In this document: one piece after another, positions 58,507 through 64,000 of the stretch
How the letters are laid out: the number at the start of each line of letters is the position of its first letter
Numbering within the stretch: position 1 is the stretch's first letter
Assembly: GCA_046349085.1 (NCBI GenBank)
Contig: JAXMDA010000003.1
Span: 248,001 to 312,000 of the forward strand
Direction of reading: 5' to 3'
Length of the DNA stretch: 64,000 nucleotides
From: JAJXWB01 sp046349085
Lineage (GTDB): Bacteria > Pseudomonadota > Alphaproteobacteria > Rhizobiales > Beijerinckiaceae
Notes under the pieces: model-generated
The model's input: only the letters and a program-made list of their open reading frames with translations
Databases searched by the model: none
What the model was told of the DNA's origin: nothing
Made by a program: the position numbers and the translations under genes

Positions 58507-60381
58507 TCAGTGGATCTCGGATCTGAATGTGTAGCGCGAGAGGGCTCGAACGAAAGCGGACTGATCGCCCGTCATCCTGATCGTCACAACCGGACCGCCG
58601 TTCGATTGTGGTTCGATTGCAATTTCCTCGATTTCGGCCCGGAGCTTCCTTGCTTCCTCGCGCACGACAGACTCGATCTCCATGAGCTGCAATGCAGGCT
58701 TCGAAATCTTGCCAATGACGGTGACGGGCAGCTTCGCCAGGACGCAGACCCTCTTCGGAAGGGCGGCGCGCTCCGGAATCAGTCCTGACGCGAAAGAGAG
58801 CAATTCTTCGCCGCTGGCGTGGGACCCGGGTTTGAGTTGAACATAGGCCACGGGAATTTCCCCGGCGTAGCCGTCCGGCCGGCCGATCGCCGCGGCCAGA
58901 TCGACGGCGGGATGGCGGCACAGGGCGTCTTCGATGACCTTGGGGTCGATGTTGTGGCCGGCCCGGATGATCAGTTCCTTCCGGCGCCCGGCGAGACGAA
59001 AGTAGCCGCGTTGGTCTTGCGCCCCGAGATCGCCGGTGTTGAGCCAGCGTTCTCCATTGATCTCGATCCAGGCCGCCGCGTTCTGCTCTTCTTCCAGATA
59101 GCCCCGGAACACGTTCGGCCCGCGAATGACGATCAGCCCGACCTCATCGACATCGGCAGTCCTTGCATATCGTCCGTGATCATCGACGATGATCGCCTGC
59201 ATGGCCTGATAGGGAAGCCGCAGGCCGATCGAACCCGGAATGCGCTGACCGGCGGGCGGATTGACGGACGAGACGCACGTCCCCTCCGTCAGGCCATAGC
59301 CTTCGAGGATCTTCACGCCGGTCCTGGTCTCGAACGCTTCGATCAAGGTCGCAGGCATCGGCGCTGCGCCGCAGATGGCGAATTCGAGACTGGAGAGATC
59401 CTTCCCTTCGGTCGGCATCTCCAGCAGAGTCGCGTAGATCGTCGGCACGCCGGAGAAGAGCGATACGCGGTAGTGCGCGACGATGTCCCAGAAACCCGCC
59501 ATCAGGTCCTTGCTGCGATAGCCGTCCGGGGTTCCAATGACGACGTGATCGCCGTTCATCCAGGGCAGCAGTCCTGTCACCAGCTGCGCATTCACGTGGA
59601 AGAGCGGCAGACCGCAGAAGAACGTGCGCTGGCCAGCCTTGGCGCCCAGCATCCGGCCGACCGCCCATGCGTCGAACACCTCGGCACGATGTGTCCGGAT
59701 CGCAATCTTCGGCAGCCCGGTCGTTCCGCCCGTGCAAAATTGCGACGAGACATCGTCAGGCTTCAAGGCGCGATCGGTCAGAAGCCGGTCCGCGGGTTGC
59801 TCCGCCATGGCGTCCGACAGGCGCACGATCCGGAAGTTTCGCCCCGCGGCAGTTGGCAAGTCGCAGGTCGCGCCTTCGCGGTACTGGCCGGGTTCAGCAA
59901 GCGCCACGACCTTCAGGTCCGGCAAGTTGGCCAGAGAGCCGAGCATACTGTCCCACGCATCCGCCGAATTCGGGGCGACAGTGACGAGAACGCGCGCGCG
60001 GGCGGTGCGCAAGAGATGGGCGATCTGCGCAGGCTCAAGCAGGGGATTGATCGCCATGGCCACGCCCGCCGCCTCGCCACCCCAGATGGTGAAGTGCGTT
60101 TCGGGCAGGTTCGGCATCACATAGGCGACCGGGTTTTGCGATGTGACCCCGAATGCATGGAAGGCATTGGCGGCGCGGGTGATCTCCGCCAGCAGTTCCG
60201 AATAGGTCCATGTGAAGGAGCGTTCGAAGCGCTTCGCCTCCGGAATGTAGGTCAGCGCCTTTGCATCCGGCGTACGGGTCGCCGCCGAAGCGATTGCGAC
60301 ATAGGTGCTGGTGGGGAGGTTGCGCGCTGCAAGCGGCGTCGCCTCCATCGCCTCGATGTCGGAAAGGCTGCGTATCGTCAT
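58507..60381 (-). CDS. Acyl-CoA synthetase (AMP-forming), aromatic/feruloyl type
   Basis: This 624-residue ANL-family ligase activates a carboxylic acid with ATP and CoA. Motifs seen are the ATP loop FCTGGTTGLPK, the core LEGYGLTEGTC, the hinge LNTGDLGAQDQRGYFRLAGR and the catalytic lysine region VTVIGKISKPAL. The N-terminal part (TRTPDAKALTYIPEAKRFER) recalls acyl-CoA ligases acting on aromatic or fatty acids; the exact acid cannot be read. It lies 28 bp after the hydrolase gene and ends the operon that includes a transhydroxylase-like enzyme, which favours an aromatic substrate (inference). Confidence 0.87.
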   Translation of the reverse strand: MTIRSLSDIEAMEATPLAARNLPTSTYVAIASAATRTPDAKALTYIPEAKRFERSFTWTYSELLAEITRAANAFHAFGVTSQNPVAYVMPNLPETHFTIWGGEAAGVAMAINPLLEPAQIAHLLRTARARVLVTVAPNSADAWDSMLGSLANLPDLKVVALAEPGQYREGATCDLPTAAGRNFRIVRLSDAMAEQPADRLLTDRALKPDDVSSQFCTGGTTGLPKIAIRTHRAEVFDAWAVGRMLGAKAGQRTFFCGLPLFHVNAQLVTGLLPWMNGDHVVIGTPDGYRSKDLMAGFWDIVAHYRVSLFSGVPTIYATLLEMPTEGKDLSSLEFAICGAAPMPATLIEAFETRTGVKILEGYGLTEGTCVSSVNPPAGQRIPGSIGLRLPYQAMQAIIVDDHGRYARTADVDEVGLIVIRGPNVFRGYLEEEQNAAAWIEINGERWLNTGDLGAQDQRGYFRLAGRRKELIIRAGHNIDPKVIEDALCRHPAVDLAAAIGRPDGYAGEIPVAYVQLKPGSHASGEELLSFASGLIPERAALPKRVCVLAKLPVTVIGKISKPALQLMEIESVVREEARKLRAEIEEIAIEPQSNGGPVVTIRMTGDQSAFVRALSRYTFRSEIH

Positions 60382-60409
60382 GGTTCTTCCGATGCAGGTT
60401 TGAGTTGCG

Positions 60410-61543
60410 CTACTTGCCGTCCACCGGAAGGGTCAGGTGCATACCGTCCTGGGCGATCATGACTTCGCCCTTGAAGGCGCGGTCGACGCCTTTCAGGAAG
60501 AGGCCGCGCAAGATCATCTGCTGCGGCCCGCTGCCGAGCGGCGGGATGACGTGCGAGAAGACGAGCGTCTTGACGCCGGCCTGTTCTGCAAGCTCCGCCG
60601 CTTCCACGGGCGTCGTGTGGTAGTGCTGCGTCAACTGCGCGATCCGGAAGACTTGCCGTGTGAAGGGAGTGTCCGGCACTTCGCTCTGGAAGCTGATGAT
60701 CCGGTTCACGATGTCCTTGTTGTAGGCCTCGTGAATCAGATAATCCGCCCCCTTCGCGTGAAGGGCGATGTTTTCCGTCTTGCGCGTGTCGCCGCTGATG
60801 ACGACGACCTTGCCCTTGTATTCGATGCGATAGCCGAATGCCGGCTTGACCGGCTCGTGTTCGACGAGGAAGGCGTACACCTTCAGGCCTGCGGGCGTTT
60901 CGTAGACGAGCGTTCGATTTTTTCCCTCGACCGCAGCGTCGTAGCCGATTGCGAAGGCCGTTTCGACATAGGCCTTGAGCGTGCGGTCGGCGGGCGATGT
61001 CCTGACCGGGCTGCTCTGCGCGGGCTCGCGCGATGTGGACGGGACTTCGTTCTGGGAGCGATAGGACACATCGGGCCCAAGCGCTCGATTGAAGCCGTCG
61101 ACGACGACCGAGGTGCCGGTCGGACCAATGACCGACAGCGGCTTCTGCCGTCCATATCGCCAGCTGTGATTCATGAAGACCGGAAGATCGACGATGTGAT
61201 CTGAGTGGAGGTGGGTGAAGAACACCGCATCCAGACTGCCGAGCGGCAGATTGCCGAGATCGGCCTTCAGGCCCGAGCCCGAACCCGCATCGAAGATAAG
61301 AAAGGAGCCGCCGGCCAGGATCGCCGTGCAGGATTGCGCGCGATCCCGCTCGACCTGGGGCGATCCGGTGCCGCAGAACCAGACGTGCAGGGCCCCGTCA
61401 TCGAGCATGCCGGTCTGAAAGCGGGTCGTGATGTTGAGGAGCGACGCTTTGACGACGCGTTGCAGGATCGCGTCCCAGGACAGATAGACGCCGCCAACTG
61501 CGACAAGAAGAAACGCGAGCGCGCCGAGAAAGATCTTTTTCAT
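60410..61543 (-). CDS. Exported metallo-beta-lactamase-fold hydrolase
   Basis: The 377-residue protein has an N-terminal anchor or signal (MKKIFLGALAFLLVAVGGVY) and an MBL fold of the RNase Z/lactonase-like group: HLHSDH at residues 111-116, DAGSGSG, NHSWRYG, GDTRKTEN and the late His in VFSHVIPPL. An insertion between them (about residues 165-200) is Ser/Pro rich. ATG 61543 gives the best signal. Substrate unknown; ring-cleavage lactone or ester hydrolysis would fit the operon. Confidence 0.8.
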   Translation of the reverse strand: MKKIFLGALAFLLVAVGGVYLSWDAILQRVVKASLLNITTRFQTGMLDDGALHVWFCGTGSPQVERDRAQSCTAILAGGSFLIFDAGSGSGLKADLGNLPLGSLDAVFFTHLHSDHIVDLPVFMNHSWRYGRQKPLSVIGPTGTSVVVDGFNRALGPDVSYRSQNEVPSTSREPAQSSPVRTSPADRTLKAYVETAFAIGYDAAVEGKNRTLVYETPAGLKVYAFLVEHEPVKPAFGYRIEYKGKVVVISGDTRKTENIALHAKGADYLIHEAYNKDIVNRIISFQSEVPDTPFTRQVFRIAQLTQHYHTTPVEAAELAEQAGVKTLVFSHVIPPLGSGPQQMILRGLFLKGVDRAFKGEVMIAQDGMHLTLPVDGK

Positions 61544-61623
61544 GTGAGAACACCCGAGATCGAGCAGGAGCATTCGCGCCGTCGATCGGCGGCGCGAACT
61601 GACGATGTGTTTCCGCGATACGT

Positions 61624-62730
61624 TCAGCGCTGCCAGGCGCGTCCGGGTTTCGCAAATCCGGACTTCAGGGCGAGCATCTTCCTGAAGCGCGGCTTGTCGC
61701 TGATCGCGGCCTTGAGAACGGTTACGAGCCGGCGGGGCGTCATTCTTGCGTCGATGAAATCATCGGGCAGGTCCGGGCCCCATTGATAGAGGCCTGCCCG
61801 ATCAAGCACGTGGTAGCCGGCAGGCTGCTTGGAATCGAAGAGGTCGCCGTCGGCATAATGCTCGTGCTTTTGGCCCCAGGGGTCGCGCCAGTAATCGAAA
61901 ATCTGACTGCCGAGCAGATGACGGCCCACACCCCAGGCGTGCCTGTATCGCTTGGCGTACATGACCTGCTGGCCCATTTCGACGGCGTCGAGATCAACGA
62001 CCTCGAACGCGACATGATCGACTTTCGATTCGAGGCCCATCGCGACGAACAGCGTGTGATGGTCCGACGGCTCGTCTCCGCGGTCGAGCCGCATGAAGGA
62101 TCCCACGGGCGTTCCGTCGGGCAGGCACATGACGTCGGATGGAATGAAACCGAGCGTGTCCATGTACCAGCGCGCGCTCTTGTCGAAATCCGGCGTTTCA
62201 AGGACGAGGTGGCCGAGCTTGGTCACCTGCGGAGGCTCTAGCGTCGGGCGCTGCGTATCGTTGACCCGAACGATTCCGTTCGGCGCATTGTGCGGAATGG
62301 CTGCGCGCAAGGGCAATTGCTCGGCGGGTCGGTATCCGTGCAGCACGTGGACTGCGACGCCCTCCGGGTCGGTCAGGCGCACGACCGAACCGCCTCCCGG
62401 TGCGGCATCCTGCTCGATCGGACGCCCCGTGGCCTTCGCCAGCCTTTCCAGATCTGCTCCAGTCGCGACTGAGAAGCCGAGCCCGAGAAATCGGGCGACT
62501 GGTCCGCGCGTCGCTCGATAGATATAGGGCTGCGGATCGGTCCCGCGCAGGAACAGGTCCGTATCGGTTCGCTTGATGGAAATGAGGCCGAAATCGCACA
62601 GATATTCTTCCACCTTGGCGAGGTCCGGCCGCTCGAAATGAACGAACAGGAGTTTGTCGGCTTTGACGATGGGGGAAGCGCTGCGGCCGAGTTCAATAGA
62701 ACCCGGACCGGTCTTGACTGCCTGCGACAT
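61624..62730 (-). CDS. VOC-family extradiol-dioxygenase-like protein
   Basis: This 368-residue protein has two vicinal-oxygen-chelate modules, as in type I catechol 2,3-dioxygenases. Metal ligand candidates are the His in KLGHLVLETPDFDKSARWY, the His in VDHVAFEVVDLD and a Glu in QKHEHYADGD. The first module is degenerate, normal for the family. It probably cleaves a catecholic ring with Fe(II) and O2, or acts as a glyoxalase-like enzyme. It sits between the molybdopterin enzyme genes and the MBL hydrolase on the same strand. Confidence 0.82.
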   Translation of the reverse strand: MSQAVKTGPGSIELGRSASPIVKADKLLFVHFERPDLAKVEEYLCDFGLISIKRTDTDLFLRGTDPQPYIYRATRGPVARFLGLGFSVATGADLERLAKATGRPIEQDAAPGGGSVVRLTDPEGVAVHVLHGYRPAEQLPLRAAIPHNAPNGIVRVNDTQRPTLEPPQVTKLGHLVLETPDFDKSARWYMDTLGFIPSDVMCLPDGTPVGSFMRLDRGDEPSDHHTLFVAMGLESKVDHVAFEVVDLDAVEMGQQVMYAKRYRHAWGVGRHLLGSQIFDYWRDPWGQKHEHYADGDLFDSKQPAGYHVLDRAGLYQWGPDLPDDFIDARMTPRRLVTVLKAAISDKPRFRKMLALKSGFAKPGRAWQR

Positions 62731-62832
62731 TGACCTCTCCCTGGCTATCTGGCGCGCGCGTCGAGCGCTTCGCTTGTTCGGCGAAGGTCGCGCCGCGCGC
62801 GATTTCGGCGCGCGCTCGTTACTGGACCCGAT

Positions 62833-63702
62833 TCATCGGCTGCGAACGGCTTCGGACGCGCCCGACCTGCTCAGGCGGATTTCGCCGAGATAGACGCTTT
62901 CGCCGAGTTCGCATTGTTTGACGGCCGCTCCGATCGCGTGCTCGACACGAACCGAATAGGCGCCGCTATTTGCGGCAAGCTTGCTGAACCGAAAGTCGCC
63001 GAATGCGTCCGTCTTGGTTGTCCCCAACCGCTTATCGCCCTGGTGCAGGCTCACTTCGGCGTGCTGGACGCAATCAACGACGTTGTCGACGAGTACGCTG
63101 ACTGAACCGCCGATGAAGCACGTGTCCCATCGATCGAGGCCGCGGTACCAGACGCGGGGCGCGGTGTTCAGGTCCGGACGCAAGGGGCGTAGATCTTCGC
63201 GGCGGACCTTATCTTTCATTGCGTCGTCGCTGATTTTGACGGCCTCGAAGACGTCGGTCGGACAGGCCTGCTGGCAGCGCGGATGCGACCAGCCCTGATC
63301 GAGAAGATGCGCATCGAAGATCCACGCCTGCGGCGTTTGCAGCTCGTCATTCCACACGATCGCGCCGTAGGGGCAGGCGTCTACGATATCTCTCCTCCCA
63401 CGCGACTTTTGCGGATCGATGATCACGATCCCATCGTCACGTTTGCGCACCGCGTCGCCGCCGGCCTTCATGCACGGCGCGTTGTCGCAATGGTTGCACA
63501 TCGTCGGAAGATACGTCGTCTCGACCATGGGCGCGCTTCCTTGCGCGCGGCGCTGGATCCGGATTGTACTGTCGCCCTCGGCGGCTGCCGGCGCCGAATA
63601 GCCGGGAAAGTCGTTGCCGACGTGTTCGTCACGATCTGCGATAACGCAATTGTAGCAATTGGCGCACCGCTCGATGTCGACGATCAGATTCCACTTTGTC
63701 AT
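62833..63702 (-). CDS. Transhydroxylase-like Fe-S beta subunit with one cluster apparently lost
   Basis: The 289-residue protein resembles the beta subunit of pyrogallol-phloroglucinol transhydroxylase: a DMSO-reductase-type ferredoxin region plus a C-terminal beta-sandwich (from about residue 195, FIGGSVSVLVDNVVDCVQHA). Cysteines present are 13, 16, 19 (CANCYNC), 69, 72, 77 (CNHCDNAPC), 110 (ACPYGAI), 143 and 147 (PRCQQACP). The expected fourth Cys of motif I is Asp23, and the CxxC before AHLLD is Trp127-x2-Asp130. These positions would all serve one cluster, so two intact [4Fe-4S] sets remain. It starts 9 bp after the alpha subunit stop. Confidence 0.82.
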   Translation of the reverse strand: MTKWNLIVDIERCANCYNCVIADRDEHVGNDFPGYSAPAAAEGDSTIRIQRRAQGSAPMVETTYLPTMCNHCDNAPCMKAGGDAVRKRDDGIVIIDPQKSRGRRDIVDACPYGAIVWNDELQTPQAWIFDAHLLDQGWSHPRCQQACPTDVFEAVKISDDAMKDKVRREDLRPLRPDLNTAPRVWYRGLDRWDTCFIGGSVSVLVDNVVDCVQHAEVSLHQGDKRLGTTKTDAFGDFRFSKLAANSGAYSVRVEHAIGAAVKQCELGESVYLGEIRLSRSGASEAVRSR

Positions 63703-63711
63703 CTCTGCCTC

Positions 63712-64000
63712 TTACGCTGCACGGCCGGCTTTGAACGCCTCGGCGCCGAGCCACTTCTCGACCTGCACCAGACAGGAGTTCGGCGCCATGCTGTGCGTGC
63801 CCCTGGTCTGAGGCCGGTCGGGAGTGAGGATGTTCAGGCACCCCCCGATCTCGACAGTCTCGTTGCCGAATTCGACCAGTTGGAACTCGGCGCTCGCTTC
63901 GTAGGACTTGACGACGCCCGACATGACCATCGGCGAGATATCCGCAGCGCAGATCACAGCGCCGCGGTCGTTGAAGATCTTCACGAGGTCTCGATGGCTG
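63712..64000 (-). CDS. Molybdopterin oxidoreductase alpha subunit, C-terminal end (cut by window)
   Basis: Only the last 96 codons are visible; the frame is open to the window edge, so the gene starts beyond 64000. The sequence SHRDLVKIFNDRGAVICAAD followed by PMVMSGVVKSY is the molybdopterin-dinucleotide-binding domain of the DMSO reductase family, and HSMAPNSCLVQVEKWLG is the usual C-terminal segment of transhydroxylase-type members. It forms an operon with the Fe-S subunit at 62833. Cofactor (Mo or W) and substrate cannot be seen here. Confidence 0.8.
   Translation of the reverse strand, partial: SHRDLVKIFNDRGAVICAADISPMVMSGVVKSYEASAEFQLVEFGNETVEIGGCLNILTPDRPQTRGTHSMAPNSCLVQVEKWLGAEAFKAGRAA

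Noticed and set aside
58343..58507. A 54-codon ORF overlapping the acyl-CoA ligase stop by ATGA
   Set aside because: The product has no domain, signal or convincing composition, and a perfect stem-loop (58412-58440) lies inside it, which fits a terminator better than a gene.

Overview
The window is a stretch of high-GC chromosome or large plasmid, most likely from an alphaproteobacterium. The basis is a Tat-dependent (clade I type) nosRZDFYLX cluster, FNR-like boxes in front of hydrogenase genes, dense ATGA-coupled operons and strong G/C bias at third codon positions. The genus cannot be fixed from the sequence. I saw no rRNA, tRNA, CRISPR array, insertion sequence or phage gene. About 97% of the bases lie in, or close to, genes.

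Region 1 (1-14.5 kb) is nitrogen-oxide respiration. After the tail of a PBP4-type peptidase, the complete nitrous oxide reductase cluster nosR-nosZ-nosD-nosF-nosY-nosL-nosX runs leftward as one tightly overlapped operon. A ferritin-like diiron protein is divergent from nosR. Next come nnrS, ccoG and an NsrR-type Rrf2 regulator, with two 23-bp palindromes between ccoG and nsrR.

Region 2 (14.5-20.4 kb) is a heavy-metal efflux operon: a small His-rich secreted protein, CzcB and CzcA, ending in two translationally coupled unknown ORFs instead of an outer-membrane channel gene.

Region 3 (20.5-27.7 kb) is the most unusual part. It holds one 2107-residue gene joining a TIR domain, an nSTAND-type P-loop NTPase, one membrane helix, a coiled coil, more than 1200 residues of WD40-like propeller and a C-terminal PDZ domain. 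A short helical-repeat ORF diverges from it.

Region 4 (27.7-46.2 kb) is hydrogen metabolism. The rightward operon encodes a maturation protease, a HupH-like protein, HynS, Isp1, Isp2 and HynL, which is the gene order of a group 1e (Isp-type) membrane [NiFe] hydrogenase. The leftward operon hupE-hupF-hupK-hypA-hypB-hypF-hypC-hypD-hypE supplies maturation. Both have FNR-like boxes upstream. A second, orphan small-subunit gene lies 4.4 kb before the operon, next to a Cys-rich secreted protein and an ABC exporter set. Together with region 1 this would allow H2-dependent N2O respiration.

Region 5 (46.3-51.7 kb) has a TadG-like protein and a four-gene set of exported or membrane proteins of unknown function. 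Two carry zinc ribbons and one carries a Cys-His-Asp arrangement.

Region 6 (51.7-64 kb) looks catabolic: a short-chain dehydrogenase, a secreted c-heme/propeller protein with a coupled membrane protein and a divergent AraC regulator, a Tat-exported sulfatase, and an operon with a molybdopterin oxidoreductase resembling pyrogallol-phloroglucinol transhydroxylase (alpha subunit cut by the window end), an extradiol-dioxygenase-like VOC protein, a metallo-beta-lactamase-fold hydrolase and an acyl-CoA ligase. The Fe-S subunit of that enzyme appears to have lost the ligands of exactly one cluster.
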